A stretch of DNA of 64,000 nt from Rhodoplanes sp. Lineage in GTDB: Bacteria > Pseudomonadota > Alphaproteobacteria > Rhizobiales > Xanthobacteraceae. A program made the translations under genes and the position numbers. The DNA is taken from contig NZ_JACAAX010000005.1 in the NCBI RefSeq assembly GCF_013377085.1, positions 18,547 to 82,546 of the forward strand. The letters run 5' to 3'. Positions 45,533 through 54,704 of the stretch are shown here, one piece after another; the stretch's first letter is position 1; each line of letters begins with the position of its first letter. The notes under the pieces are model-generated. The model had not been told where the DNA came from. It was given only the letters and a program-made list of their open reading frames with translations, and made no database searches.

Positions 45533-46039
45533 ATGGCCGGACCGAGCACTGCCCCCCGTATCGCCGAAGACCCCTTGCCGGGCGCGCGCATCCTCATCGT
45601 CGAGGCGCGCTATTACGGAACCATCGCGGACGCGCTCCTGGAGGGCGCCCGCCGTGTCCTCGACGCCGCCCAGGTCGAATGGGACATCGTCAGTGTGCCA
45701 GGCTCGCTGGAAGTACCCCAGGCGGTGGCGATCGCGCTCGAAGCGCCCGTGCATGCGCGGCGGCTGCCGTTCGACGGCATCGTCGCGCTCGGCTGCGTGA
45801 TCCGCGGCGAGACCAGCCATTACGACATCGTCGCCGGCGAATCCGCCCGCGCCCTGATGGATCTCGCGATCCGCCACCGGGTGCCGATCGGCAACGGCAT
45901 CGTGACGACCGACACCCATGCCCAGGCGCTGGCCCGCGCCAATCCCGAGGAGGGCGACAAGGGTGGGGTCGCGGCCGCCGCCGTGACGTCGCTGATCCGG
46001 GTGAAGCGCCATCTGCAGAGCCCGCGGGGCGACCGGTGA
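45533..46039 (+). CDS. ribH: 6,7-Dimethyl-8-ribityllumazine synthase
   Basis: 168 residues from ATG at 45533 with GAGGAA upstream. It makes lumazine from the ribitylamino pyrimidine and 3,4-dihydroxy-2-butanone 4-phosphate. Diagnostic segments: E-A-R-Y-Y near residue 30, V-P-G-S-L-E-V-P-Q (about 64-72), L-G-C-V-I-R-G-E-T-S-H-Y-D (about 92-104) and the substrate-site P-I-G-N-G-I-V-T-T-D-T. The stop overlaps the GTG of nusB by four bases (GTGA). Lumazine synthase normally assembles as pentamers or capsids. Immediately downstream of riboflavin synthase. Confidence 0.96.
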   Translation: MAGPSTAPRIAEDPLPGARILIVEARYYGTIADALLEGARRVLDAAQVEWDIVSVPGSLEVPQAVAIALEAPVHARRLPFDGIVALGCVIRGETSHYDIVAGESARALMDLAIRHRVPIGNGIVTTDTHAQALARANPEEGDKGGVAAAAVTSLIRVKRHLQSPRGDR

Positions 46040-46527
46040 CCCGCGACGAGAAACCGCCCCGCAAGGCGAACCGGCGGGGTGCCGCGCGGCTCGCCGCCGT
46101 CCAGGCCCTCTACCAGATGGATATCGCGGCCACGCCGCTGCACGAGATCCTGGCCGAGTTCGAGGGCCACTGGATCGGCCGCGAGGTCGAGGGCGAGCAG
46201 TATCTGCCGGCCGAGGCGGGCTTCTTCCGCGACATCGTCAACGGCGTGGTGGCGGAGCAGCGCAAGCTCGATCCGCTGGTCGACCAGGCGCTGGCGCAGA
46301 GCTGGCCGCTCAAGCGGGTCGAGGCGATCCTGCGCTCGGTGCTGCGCGCCGGGGCCTGGGAGCTCGACAAGCGGCGCGACATCCCGGCCCGGGTGGTCGT
46401 GTCGGAATATGTCGACGTGGCCAATGCCTTCGTCGACCGTGACGAGACCGGCATGGTCAATGCCGTGCTGGACGAGATCGCCCGCCGGCTGCGCGCCGCC
46501 GAGTTCGACCCCGCCCCGCAGGGCTGA
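46036..46527 (+). CDS. nusB: Transcription antitermination factor NusB
   Basis: 163 residues. The start is GTG within the GTGA overlap with ribH; this choice reproduces the normal NusB N-terminus R-R-G-A-A-R-L-A-A-V-Q-A-L-Y-Q-M-D. The all-helical fold includes P-L-K-R-V-E-A-I-L-R-S-V-L-R-A-G-A-W-E-L (about 95-115) and V-S-E-Y-V-D-V-A-N-A-F-V-D-R-D-E (about 125-140). Binds boxA RNA with S10 (NusE) during rRNA antitermination. A ribE-ribH-nusB order is frequent in alphaproteobacteria; thiL, a common next gene, is absent here. Confidence 0.95.
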   Translation: MTRDEKPPRKANRRGAARLAAVQALYQMDIAATPLHEILAEFEGHWIGREVEGEQYLPAEAGFFRDIVNGVVAEQRKLDPLVDQALAQSWPLKRVEAILRSVLRAGAWELDKRRDIPARVVVSEYVDVANAFVDRDETGMVNAVLDEIARRLRAAEFDPAPQG

Positions 46528-46557
46528 GCGCCTGCGAGGCCGGGCGCCGGGGCGTCC

Positions 46558-46989
46558 TCAGCGCCAGGCCGGCACGGTCCAGGCGCAACCCGAGAGACCG
46601 AGGCAGCCGGTCCCATAGTAGGCTGCCGTCGCCGCCGGATAGACATAGGTCGGATAGGCATACACGCGCCGCGCGTCGTCGGCGTAGATGGTGCCGTCCT
46701 GATAGGGCGTGACCCAGCCGACCGGCCCATAGGCACCGGGCGGAACCAAGCCGCCCACCGGAACGAAGCCGGACCGGGCCGACGGCAGCCGCGGCCGCAC
46801 CGCGACATACCAGCCGTAGCCGGGACGCCACGCATAGCCGTAAGGCACTCGGGCCGGCGTATAGGCGCGGCCATGGTGGGCGCCATGGTAGGCGCCCGGG
46901 GCGTGCGGCGCTTGCGCGGACGCAGCCGGCGCAAAGGCGAACGCCGCCGCTGCGGCAGTCCCCGCCAAGATCAGCGCGCTCCTCGTCAT
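46558..46989 (-). CDS. Small secreted Gly/Tyr/Pro-rich protein
   Basis: 143 residues from ATG at 46989 (AAAGGA upstream). The signal peptide is clear (S-A-L-I-L-A-G-T-A-A-A-A-A-F-A-F-A, then A-A-S-A-Q). The mature part is short, rich in Gly, Pro, Tyr and His, with repeated P-Y-G-Y-A-W-R-P-G-Y-G-W and two cysteines near the end (C-L-G-L-S-G-C). Such proteins are common in Hyphomicrobiales as periplasmic or outer-surface proteins of unknown function. A disulfide between the two Cys is plausible. No domain recognised. Convergent with nusB. Confidence 0.65.
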   Translation of the reverse strand: MTRSALILAGTAAAAAFAFAPAASAQAPHAPGAYHGAHHGRAYTPARVPYGYAWRPGYGWYVAVRPRLPSARSGFVPVGGLVPPGAYGPVGWVTPYQDGTIYADDARRVYAYPTYVYPAATAAYYGTGCLGLSGCAWTVPAWR

Positions 46990-47325
46990 GTCTTGGTCCT
47001 TTCGCTCGGATCGGAGATGTTCCGCCCGTTGCGCTGGCACTCTGGGTCGATTGGCGGAACGGTCGGACTTCGGTTGTCGCATGGAAGCCTGAAGGACCGG
47101 ATAACGCCGGACGGCACCGTCATTCCGCGCGCCGGGAAGCAGCCCTCTCCCGTCCGCCGGACCGCCGGCCGACCGGGCCGGGATACCGCGGCATCGTGCC
47201 TCGGGCTGAAAAACCGCAAATCGTTAAAGAGGGTTTCTTCTCCAGCAAAAGACATTAATGTGATGGCACCATTCTAAAGCCGAGCACAACGGCAACCTTT
47301 CCACAGTACTTTTCGGAATACAGCA

Positions 47326-47907
47326 ATGGCTCGCAAGTACGAGCTCAAACGGCGCGCGGTCCGCCAGGACGCGACCCGCCAAAAGATCGTGTCCGCCGCC
47401 GTAGAACTGCACTGCACGGTGGGCCCGATGAGAACCAGCATCCTGGCGATTGCCGAGCGGGCGGGGGTCGAGCGCCCGACCGTCTATCGGCATTTTCCGA
47501 CGCTGGAATCGCTTTACGAAGCCTGCGCGCACCGGTTCTGGACCGAGAATCCGCTGCCCGATCCGACGCGGTGGTGCGAGATCGCCGATCCGGAGGCGCG
47601 GCTACGGCGCGGGCTCTCCGAGCTGTATGCCTTCTTCGAGAAGCAGTCCCCGGCGCTGTGGAACATCATGCGCGACATCGAGGACGAGCCGGATCTGCGG
47701 ACGTTCTGCGGCAGCCATGCCGACGAATGGACGCGGATGCGCAGTGTCCTGGCGGAGGCGTTCGAAGCCGATGCGGCGCGACGCCAGCGGCTCGACGCGG
47801 CGCTCCTGCACGCGCTCGACTTCTTTTCGTGGCGCGCCTCGCGCGGGCACGGCATCCCCAACGACGTCATCATCGACCTGATGATCGGGATGATCCGCGC
47901 ACTGTGA
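47326..47907 (+). CDS. TetR-family transcriptional regulator
   Basis: 193 residues. The N-terminal helix-turn-helix is standard TetR: T-R-Q-K-I-V-S-A-A-V-E-L, T-S-I-L-A-I-A-E-R-A-G-V, then P-T-V-Y-R-H-F-P-T-L-E-S-L-Y. The C-terminal helical domain (about 70-190) carries the ligand pocket and is not assignable to a class. It starts at ATG. It converges on the phaB gene and is divergent from the small secreted protein gene. Target genes are not evident from the neighbourhood; the divergent gap (about 330 bp) would be the first place to look for its operator. Confidence 0.88.
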   Translation: MARKYELKRRAVRQDATRQKIVSAAVELHCTVGPMRTSILAIAERAGVERPTVYRHFPTLESLYEACAHRFWTENPLPDPTRWCEIADPEARLRRGLSELYAFFEKQSPALWNIMRDIEDEPDLRTFCGSHADEWTRMRSVLAEAFEADAARRQRLDAALLHALDFFSWRASRGHGIPNDVIIDLMIGMIRAL

Positions 47908-47984
47908 CGGCACACCGTGGCGGCGCGCGGCGCGGTTGCGGTCTCGCCGACCCGGCCGCGATCTCGTCGTATCGACACCGAACA

Positions 47985-48018
47985 CAAAAAAGCCCTGGCG
48001 CCGCAAGGCGCCAGGGCT
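47985..48018 (-). terminator. Rho-independent terminator of phaB
   Basis: Perfect 12-bp stem AGCCCTGGCGCC / GGCGCCAGGGCT with loop GCAA. On the minus strand it is followed by a run of T (the AAAAAA at 47985-47990 on the plus strand). Located just beyond the phaB stop. Confidence 0.85.
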
Positions 48019-48046
48019 GGTGGTCGGAGCAGGGCGCGCAGGCGCC

Positions 48047-48781
48047 CTACATGTACTGGCCGCCGTTGGCGGCAATGTCGGCGCCGGTGATGTAGCCGGC
48101 GCTGTCGGACGACAGGAACACGATGATGTCGGCGATCTCGTCGGGCGAGCCGAGGCGTCCGACCGGGATCAGCGGCAGGATCTTGGTGTCCATCACTTCC
48201 TTCGGCACCGACAGCACCATCTTGGTGCCGAGATAGCCCGGCGAGACAGTGTTGACGGTGACGCCCTTGCGGCCGACCTCGAGGGCCAGCGACTTGGTGA
48301 AGCCGTACATGCCGGCCTTGGCGGCCGAGTAGTTCGACTGGCCGAACTGGCCCTTGGCACCATTCATCGAGGAGACGTTGATGATCCGGCCCCAGCCGCG
48401 CTCCAGCATGCCGTCGATCACGTGCTTCGACATGTTGAAGACCGAGTAGAGGTTGGTCCGCAGGACGGCGTCCCAGCTCTCCTTCGTCATCTTGCGGAAC
48501 ATACTGTCGCGCGTGATGCCGGCATTGTTGACCAGCACGTCGACAGGGCCGATCTCGCTGGTGATCCGACCGATGCACTCCTGGCAGGAGTCGTAGTCGG
48601 CGACGTCGACATGATAGGCCTTGAACTCGCGACCTTCCTTCTTCTGGTTTTCCAACCACTCGTCGACGTGCTTGTTTCCGGGCGAACAGGTGACGGCGAC
48701 CTTGTATCCGGCAGCGTGCATCTTGACGCTGATCGACTCGCCCAAGCCCCCCATCCCACCGGTAATGACTGCAACGCGCAT
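48047..48781 (-). CDS. phaB: Acetoacetyl-CoA reductase (PHB synthesis)
   Basis: 244 residues, short-chain dehydrogenase. NADPH-binding T-G-G-M-G-G-L-G-E-S-I (about 7-17), catalytic S138 in N-V-S-S-M-N-G and Y151-x3-K155 in Y-S-A-A-K. The N-G-A-K-G-Q-F-G-Q-S-N-Y run and V-S-P-G-Y-L-G-T-K-M are diagnostic of PhaB/PhbB rather than FabG. It reduces acetoacetyl-CoA to (R)-3-hydroxybutyryl-CoA for polyhydroxybutyrate. Neither phaA nor phaC adjoins it, so it appears as a stand-alone gene with its own terminator. Expression control is not visible. Confidence 0.93.
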   Translation of the reverse strand: MRVAVITGGMGGLGESISVKMHAAGYKVAVTCSPGNKHVDEWLENQKKEGREFKAYHVDVADYDSCQECIGRITSEIGPVDVLVNNAGITRDSMFRKMTKESWDAVLRTNLYSVFNMSKHVIDGMLERGWGRIINVSSMNGAKGQFGQSNYSAAKAGMYGFTKSLALEVGRKGVTVNTVSPGYLGTKMVLSVPKEVMDTKILPLIPVGRLGSPDEIADIIVFLSSDSAGYITGADIAANGGQYM

Positions 48782-49411
48782 GGCCCGAATTCCTCCTCGT
48801 TGAAGCGGCGTAGCCCTCGGTTCCCCGATCGGCGACCGGGATGTCTCTGCCTCGGTTCGTCCGGCCCGACCCGCATGCGGGTCGCCGGCTTTTCTTCGGC
48901 GTTACTCGTCCTTGCGTCGGCGCCGATGCTCGGTGTCGACGGTCCGGACATTTGGGCAGCACGTCGCCGGGGGTGGCTGCGGCGTGTGCCGGAAATAGTT
49001 CGATTATGACGGACGCCGGCAATCTTGGGCGATTGCCGCGGCCACCGCAAGGTGTTGGGCGAGGTGCGGGCGGAGTTTGTTGGCCCCCGCCGCTGCGACC
49101 GATGCGCCGGGCCTTTCGCGCAGTGACGCAGGTACATGACATCCGTCGACAGTTCCTTGGGCGCCTCCGACGCCCGGCTCTCGAAACCCTGATTCCGTGG
49201 TGCAGAAGACGAGCGCCGGGGATGGGATCCCACCGGCGCCGGCAGCCCGGGAAAACCGACCATGGATGTCGCCATTTCCCGCCGGCGCGCTCATGGGCGC
49301 AATCGGAAAGGCTTCGTTAACTCGGCTTTCAAGCTCTACGCCGTACTAATCCTCACAGGCATGCGTGGCTGCTGCAAGGTCAGGCCGCGGCTGTGCGTCT
49401 CGGAGGGGTTC
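48782..49411. other. Divergent intergenic region between phaB and the chemoreceptor gene
   Basis: About 630 bases. A frame entering from 49262 could add 50 residues to the chemoreceptor, but these are not chemoreceptor-like. No gene supported. Promoter elements for both directions are expected; none is convincing by eye. Confidence 0.4.
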
Positions 49412-51442
49412 ATGCGGGGGCTTCGTTTGCGGGTCGGCGCCAAGCTGACGCTCTCGGCCGCGGTCGGCATCGCGCTGGTGTCCGTGCTGGTCGGCAACGT
49501 CTTCTTCAGCGGGCGCGACACGATCGGCGCCACCGAGACGGCGCTCACCCGCCAGAAGCTCATCCAGGATGCCGGCCGTGCCCAGGTCGAGTTCGAGCGC
49601 ATGCGGGTCTCGTTCCGCGAGATCAAGATGGCGCGCGCCAAGGATGAGGTCGACAAGGCGCTGGCGGGCTTCCGGACCACGGCGGCGGCGGCGGCCGGCT
49701 ATCTCGGCGATATGCGGAGCGGCGTGCGGCTCGCGGCCAACCAGGATCGGCTCGACAAGGCGACCGCGCTGCTCAAGAGCTACGACGCGGCCGTGGAGGA
49801 GATCGGCGTTCTGCAGAAGCAGATCTTCGACCTGTGGGTCGCCCGCGACCAGGTTCTCGACGTGTGGAACAAGGCGTTCGACGGGTTCGTCGGCGCCGCG
49901 GCCCTCAAGGCGCTGCCGAACGGCGCCGACGTCGAGGCGCTGGTGCGCGAGGCCGATTCGATCTCCAAGACGGCCCGCATCGTCTCCTGGCGCTACGATG
50001 CCACCGAGGCGGCCGCCCAGGCGGCCCGGATCCCGCCGTTGCAGAAGAAGGCGCAGGACATGCTGCGGCAAGGCCGCGGCAAGCTGAGCGATGCCACCCT
50101 GATCGCGGCGCTCGACGGGCTCGACAAGAACCTCGCCCGCTTCTCCGAGGTGATCGACCAGACCGTGAAGGCGCGCGCCCAGCAGAACCAGGTGCTCGAC
50201 ACCAAGCTGCGCCCGCTGGTGAGCGAGATCGACGCGCTGATCGGCGCGACCGTCGCCTCCGCGACCCAGTTGGTCCGCGCCGAGGCGGGCGAGCTGATCG
50301 GCGGCGTCAGCCGGGCGACGCAGGTGTCCGTGATCCTCGGCCTGCTGGTGGTCGTCGTGCTGATCGGTTCCGCCGTGTTCGGCGGCCTGATGGTCGGCAA
50401 GCCGGTACGCCGGATCGGCGAGGTGCTGCGCGGCCTCGCCGACGGCAACCGCGGCGTCGAGATCCCCTACACGACCCGCTACGACGAGGTCGGCGAGGCG
50501 GCGCGCGCCGCGCTCGCCTTCCGCGACAACCTGGCCCGGGTCGAGCAGCTCGAGGCCGACCGCAAGGCGACCGAGGCGCAAACCGCCGAGGAGCGCCGCG
50601 CCGCCATGGCCCGGCTCGCCGGCGAGTTCGAGGCCGCTGTCGGGCAGATCGTCGAGCGGGTGTCGCAGGCCTCGGGCGCCCTCGAGGCGGCGGCCGGCGC
50701 GATGGCGACCACGGCCGAGACCACCCAGACGCTCGCCGGCAGTGTCGCGGCCGCGTCCGAGCAGGCCTCGGCCAATGTCGCCTCGGTCGCCTCGGCCACC
50801 AACGAGATGGCCTCCTCGGTCGGCGAGATCGGCCGTCAGGTGCAGGAGTCGAGCCGCATCGCCGCCCAGGCGGTCGCCGAGGCCCGCACCACCGACGAGC
50901 GCATCACGGCACTGTCGCAGTCGGCCGGCCGGATCGGTGACGTGGTCAAGCTGATCACGGCCATCGCCGAGCAGACCAACCTCTTGGCGCTCAACGCCAC
51001 CATCGAGGCGGCGCGCGCCGGCGACGCCGGCAAGGGCTTCGCCGTCGTGGCGCAGGAGGTGAAGGCGCTGGCCGCCCAGACCGGCAAGGCGACCGGCGAC
51101 ATCTCGGCCCAGATTTCCGAGATGCAGGGCGCCACCCACGACTCGGTGATCGCCATCAAGGCGATCGGCGGCACCATCGGCAAGATCGCCGAGATCGCCG
51201 CGGCGATCGCGGCGGCCGTCGAGGAGCAGGGGGCGGCGACCGGCGAGATCGCCCGCAACGTCCAGGAGGCCGCCAAGGGCACCGACCAGGTCGCGCGCCA
51301 CATCACCGACGTCAACCGCGGCGCCAGCGAGACCGGCACGGCCTCGGGCCAGGTGCTCGCCTCCGCCCAGGAGCTGTCCAAGGACGGCGGCCGCCTGCGC
51401 CAGGAGGTGGGCAAGTTCCTGAGTGCGGTGCGGGCCGCGTAG
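49412..51442 (+). CDS. Methyl-accepting chemotaxis protein
   Basis: 676 residues from ATG at 49412, preceded by GGAGGGG. The membrane segment near 13-33 is followed by a helical periplasmic domain of about 250 residues (heptad-like, no PAS or Cache motif seen, resembling helical-bundle ligand domains), a second membrane segment (about 305-330) and HAMP. The cytoplasmic signalling hairpin contains the invariant tip [19 protein letters not shown] (about 520-538). No C-terminal NWETF-like methylation tether (ends in S-A-V-R-A-A). Signal not predictable. Ends in a strong hairpin terminator. Confidence 0.93.
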   Translation: MRGLRLRVGAKLTLSAAVGIALVSVLVGNVFFSGRDTIGATETALTRQKLIQDAGRAQVEFERMRVSFREIKMARAKDEVDKALAGFRTTAAAAAGYLGDMRSGVRLAANQDRLDKATALLKSYDAAVEEIGVLQKQIFDLWVARDQVLDVWNKAFDGFVGAAALKALPNGADVEALVREADSISKTARIVSWRYDATEAAAQAARIPPLQKKAQDMLRQGRGKLSDATLIAALDGLDKNLARFSEVIDQTVKARAQQNQVLDTKLRPLVSEIDALIGATVASATQLVRAEAGELIGGVSRATQVSVILGLLVVVVLIGSAVFGGLMVGKPVRRIGEVLRGLADGNRGVEIPYTTRYDEVGEAARAALAFRDNLARVEQLEADRKATEAQTAEERRAAMARLAGEFEAAVGQIVERVSQASGALEAAAGAMATTAETTQTLAGSVAAASEQASANVASVASATNEMASSVGEIGRQVQESSRIAAQAVAEARTTDERITALSQSAGRIGDVVKLITAIAEQTNLLALNATIEAARAGDAGKGFAVVAQEVKALAAQTGKATGDISAQISEMQGATHDSVIAIKAIGGTIGKIAEIAAAIAAAVEEQGAATGEIARNVQEAAKGTDQVARHITDVNRGASETGTASGQVLASAQELSKDGGRLRQEVGKFLSAVRAA

Positions 51443-51470
51443 CGCGCTTTTGCAAGACCGACGAGACGAC

Positions 51471-51497
51471 AACGGGCGCCCTTCGCGGCGCCCGTTT
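51471..51497 (+). terminator. Rho-independent terminator of the chemoreceptor gene
   Basis: AACGGGCGCC - CTTCGC - GGCGCCCGTT forms a 10-bp perfect stem, immediately followed by TT. It sits 29 bp after the stop codon and may also serve the convergent gene. Confidence 0.8.
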
Positions 51498-51521
51498 TCG
51501 ATGTCGGGAGCGCTTCTGGCC

Positions 51522-53651
51522 TCAGGCGGCGAGGCGCAGCACGTCGGTCGAGAGGAACGATCCCGCGGTGTCGCGCAGCAGCAGCAGGCGCTGGTCCGGT
51601 GTCGGGGCGTTGGCGGCGGCGAAGCGATCGACCAGGGTTCTGACCCGCGCGGCGCCGCCGGCGTCGGCTTCGTCCAACTGAAAACCTTCGATGCGCGACT
51701 CGAGAGCCCCAATCGCCTGGCTGATCAGGATGCGGTCGAGCGATCGCGCGCGGCCGATCAGGATGCGCAGCGCCTCGGCCGAGCCCTTTCGGGCGGCGCC
51801 GTCGAAGGCCAGCGCGAAGGTCGTCGTCGCCGGGGCCGGCCGGGCGCCGGTGCGGTCGCCCACATAGGCGAGATAGGCATCGGGGCTGTGGCGGTCGAGA
51901 AAGCCGCGGACGTCGGCGAGGTCGGCGAGCCCATGCTCGAAGCGGAACAGCGCGCGGCGCGCCGCGGCGGTCGGCAGGTCGAGGGTGGCGGAGGCGGGCT
52001 CGGATCGCTTGCGGGATTGCCGGTGGCCGCGCAGCTTCAGCCCGCGCTGCAGCTTGCCGAGCAGCAGCGCCGTGACGTCGTTGGCGGCGCCGTCGCGCTG
52101 GGCGGCCTGAAGCACCGCCAGCGCCTCGTCCGTCAGGCCGAGGTCGTCGGCCAGCACGGTGGCGAGCTGGGTGCGAGGCGTGGGCTTGCTGGGCAGGATC
52201 ATCATCGCGCCGCGCAGAATCTCGGCCGCGTCCTCAGGTCGACGGAGGTGCTCGGCCAGCACGGTGGCGAGCTGGGTCCGAGAATGCTCATCGTCCGGGA
52301 ACTGCGCCGTCGACTCGCGCAGCAGCGCCGCAGCCTCTTCGGCGCGGCCGAAATCGTCGACCAGCACGGTGGCGAGTTGGTTTCGCCATTGCGGGTTTTC
52401 CGGAAAGCGCCGCATCGCCTCCCAGCCGACCTGCTCGGCATCGGCGGGACGTCCGGCGGCCGTGAGGGCGCGCAGCAGCAGCGACCAGGCGAAAGCATCG
52501 GTCGGGCTGTACGCGAACGCCAGGGCGGCGAGCCGGACGGCGGCCTCGCCCCGGACCTCGCGCTCGCCGGCGGGCGCCTTCTCGATCAGCCGCATCCCGA
52601 CATTGCAGGCGGTACGGACCAGATAGAACACGTCGCCGGTCGCGTCGGCGTAGCGGCGGTGGCCGCCGATCAGCACATCGAGGGCCGGCTTGGCCTTGGC
52701 GAACGGCTCGCCGATCCGCCGAAGCAGCTCTTCGAGGCGCTCGCGCGGGGGCGGCTGCACGGACCGCGACAACTCGTGCGGCGAGCGTGAACGCGTGACG
52801 ATCTCGACATCCTCCCGCCACCACGCGGCAGCCGGAAACGTCTTTCGCGGCGCGCCCGTTTTCTGGGTACGCTCGAACAATTCCTGCTCCATCGCCGCGA
52901 CGGTCGCCTCCACCCGCGGCGGCCAAAAGCCGGGACCGTGCGGATAGTCGCCCTCCAGCACATGCCACTCGCGCAAAAAATCCTTCTTCAGCGGATTGCG
53001 CGACGCGGCCCAGCGGGCGAGGCCGTGCAGCGCGAAGTCCTCGTTGGAGGAGAACGCCTCGCCGAGCGGCAGCCGGCGCAGGCCGAGCAGGGCGACGCGC
53101 AGGCAGCTCGCATCGTACTGGCCGGATCCGCCGCTCTCGCCGCAGATCGCCAGCCACAGCGGCATCAGCCGGCGCGGTTCGAGGCCGGCCGTGGCGGCTT
53201 CGTCCTGAGTGAGCGCCAAAATGCGCCAGAACTCGCGCCGCAGGTCTAGCCCGCGGTCGATCACAAAATTCTCGAAGAAGCCGTTCCAGGCGATGTAGTG
53301 CCGGTGCAGGTCGACGACCGTTCCATGCGGCGCCAGCCGCCGCACGATCGAGACGAGCGCCACCAGCCGGCCGAGCGCCGCCTGGAAGGCCGTGCCCGTC
53401 AGCGACAGGATCGTGGCCCGGAAGGCCAGCAGCGCGTCGAGGCATCCGCAGTCGAAGGCGGCGAGCGTCGTGTCGTCGGCGCCGAGCAGCAACGTGGCGG
53501 CAGCGTCCTCGGGCTCGGCCGCGGCGAGGCGCCCAAGCCGGGCCGTGCTGTCGAGCAGGCTTACGACCGCGGCGCGCCCGTCCTTGCGGACAGCGTCGCG
53601 CCACCGATCCTGGACCGGGTCCACCTGCGCCGGGTTCACTGCCACGGTCAT
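51522..53651 (-). CDS. Large TPR-containing protein of an uncharacterised two-gene cassette
   Basis: 709 residues, no recognised enzyme domain. N-terminal 330 residues are helical with conserved-looking aromatic and Cys stretches (L-H-R-H-Y-I-A-W-N-G-F-F-E-N-F; A-I-C-G-E-S-G-G-S-G-Q-Y). TPR-like repeats with the recurring phrase (R/T)-N/T-Q-L-A-T-V-L lie at about 410-530. The final 180 residues are again helical and unfamiliar. The ATG overlaps the stop of the upstream gene by four bases (ATGA), so the two proteins are probably made together and may form a complex. No signal peptide. Convergent with the chemoreceptor gene. Function unknown; scaffold or sensor in a two-protein system is an inference. 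Confidence 0.75.
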   Translation of the reverse strand: MTVAVNPAQVDPVQDRWRDAVRKDGRAAVVSLLDSTARLGRLAAAEPEDAAATLLLGADDTTLAAFDCGCLDALLAFRATILSLTGTAFQAALGRLVALVSIVRRLAPHGTVVDLHRHYIAWNGFFENFVIDRGLDLRREFWRILALTQDEAATAGLEPRRLMPLWLAICGESGGSGQYDASCLRVALLGLRRLPLGEAFSSNEDFALHGLARWAASRNPLKKDFLREWHVLEGDYPHGPGFWPPRVEATVAAMEQELFERTQKTGAPRKTFPAAAWWREDVEIVTRSRSPHELSRSVQPPPRERLEELLRRIGEPFAKAKPALDVLIGGHRRYADATGDVFYLVRTACNVGMRLIEKAPAGEREVRGEAAVRLAALAFAYSPTDAFAWSLLLRALTAAGRPADAEQVGWEAMRRFPENPQWRNQLATVLVDDFGRAEEAAALLRESTAQFPDDEHSRTQLATVLAEHLRRPEDAAEILRGAMMILPSKPTPRTQLATVLADDLGLTDEALAVLQAAQRDGAANDVTALLLGKLQRGLKLRGHRQSRKRSEPASATLDLPTAAARRALFRFEHGLADLADVRGFLDRHSPDAYLAYVGDRTGARPAPATTTFALAFDGAARKGSAEALRILIGRARSLDRILISQAIGALESRIEGFQLDEADAGGAARVRTLVDRFAAANAPTPDQRLLLLRDTAGSFLSTDVLRLAA

Positions 53652-54673
53652 CCGTCTACATCCGCCGTCCGGCGCTCTCCGAAATTGGTCCGGCCGGTGG
53701 TTGAACGAAGGGCGGCGAGATGCTGTTCCCGCACGTCCAAGATGTCGGGAACCGGGATCGGTCCCGACAGCGCCCCAAACCTTAGCACATGGCGGTTGCT
53801 GTAATCCAAACGCGTGTGCAGGACCTCTCGCACGGCGACCGCATAGGGATCAGGAGCCGCCAGGTCGAGCGTGAAGCCGTTCGAAGACCCGCGCGGAACC
53901 GGCACGAAGGCCGGATTGTCCCGCGATTCCAGGACGGTGGCGAGAGCGAAGGGCCGCTCGATGCGTTTCGGCTTCGCCTGCTCGAAGACGTCCTTGGCCG
54001 TATATTCCATCAGGGCGAAACGAAACGTCTCGCCGTCGGCCGGGACGTGATGGACGAGCCCGAGGCGAAGGACCAGCCGGCGCAGCCAGTCGGGCTCTTT
54101 GAGGTCGTTCTCGACCTCGATCTTGAAGGCCGCGAATGCCGGCCGCTCGCCGTCGAAAGTCGCGAACAGGTTGGTGAACTCCGTCAGCGTCTCGGTGTCC
54201 CCGTCGCGCTTTGCGTCCGCGAGGCGGTCGTAGCCGAGCGCCGGATCACGGCGGAGGAGCTGGTCGATACGCTCCAGCCGGACGATCTTCTGGTTGGGCT
54301 CCAGGGTGGCGGGCAGCAGGGCCGGCGCGTTGAGGTCTGGCTCGAACGTCGAAGGCCGGTGCCCCCGCGTATTGCCCTGGATCGAAGCGAAAAAGTAGGT
54401 ATTTGCGGCTTCGGTCACTCCGGCCGTGCCATCCCAAAGACCCTCGAAATGATCACGGCGGGCGTCGCCGACATTCTCTTCGAAGGCGTAGTTCTCGCCG
54501 ACCGCCTGCTCGTATGGATCCGCGGATGCGCTCAGCGCCTCCGCAGACGCCTGCAATACCGCCTTGGTGAACTCCACCGACGACCCCACGCCTGCCCCGA
54601 AAAGACCTCGAGCAATTCGCGCAAAGGTAGAAATATCGATTGTGTGGCGCAACCTCTTTCGACGGTCGTCCAA
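53648..54673 (-). CDS. Uncharacterised partner protein of the two-gene cassette
   Basis: About 341 residues, unlike any family I recognise. It starts with TTG at 54673 (no clear ribosome site), or downstream in-frame TTG at 54652, so the N-terminus is uncertain. Notable stretches: a Gly/Ser-rich turn near residue 25 (L-F-G-A-G-V-G-S-S), E-N-D-L-K-E-P-D-W-L-R-R-L-V-L-R (about 190-205) and a conserved-looking aspartate-rich middle. It has neither a signal peptide nor a membrane segment. Coupled by ATGA overlap to the TPR protein. I can exclude an obvious transporter, kinase or nuclease by motif, but not a divergent one. Confidence 0.65.
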   Translation of the reverse strand: MDDRRKRLRHTIDISTFARIARGLFGAGVGSSVEFTKAVLQASAEALSASADPYEQAVGENYAFEENVGDARRDHFEGLWDGTAGVTEAANTYFFASIQGNTRGHRPSTFEPDLNAPALLPATLEPNQKIVRLERIDQLLRRDPALGYDRLADAKRDGDTETLTEFTNLFATFDGERPAFAAFKIEVENDLKEPDWLRRLVLRLGLVHHVPADGETFRFALMEYTAKDVFEQAKPKRIERPFALATVLESRDNPAFVPVPRGSSNGFTLDLAAPDPYAVAVREVLHTRLDYSNRHVLRFGALSGPIPVPDILDVREQHLAALRSTTGRTNFGERRTADVDG

Positions 54674-54704
54674 GCATTGGACCGGGGGGATGTCGTGCCG
54701 GCTC

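Noticed and set aside
45679..46035. Longer NusB starting upstream inside ribH
   Set aside because: The extra residues are an out-of-frame reading of ribH; the GTG in the GTGA overlap gives the normal NusB N-terminus.
49346..51712. 788-codon frame antisense to the chemoreceptor
   Set aside because: Chemoreceptor signalling-domain motifs prove the plus strand; the antisense is Leu/Gly/Asp-rich filler.
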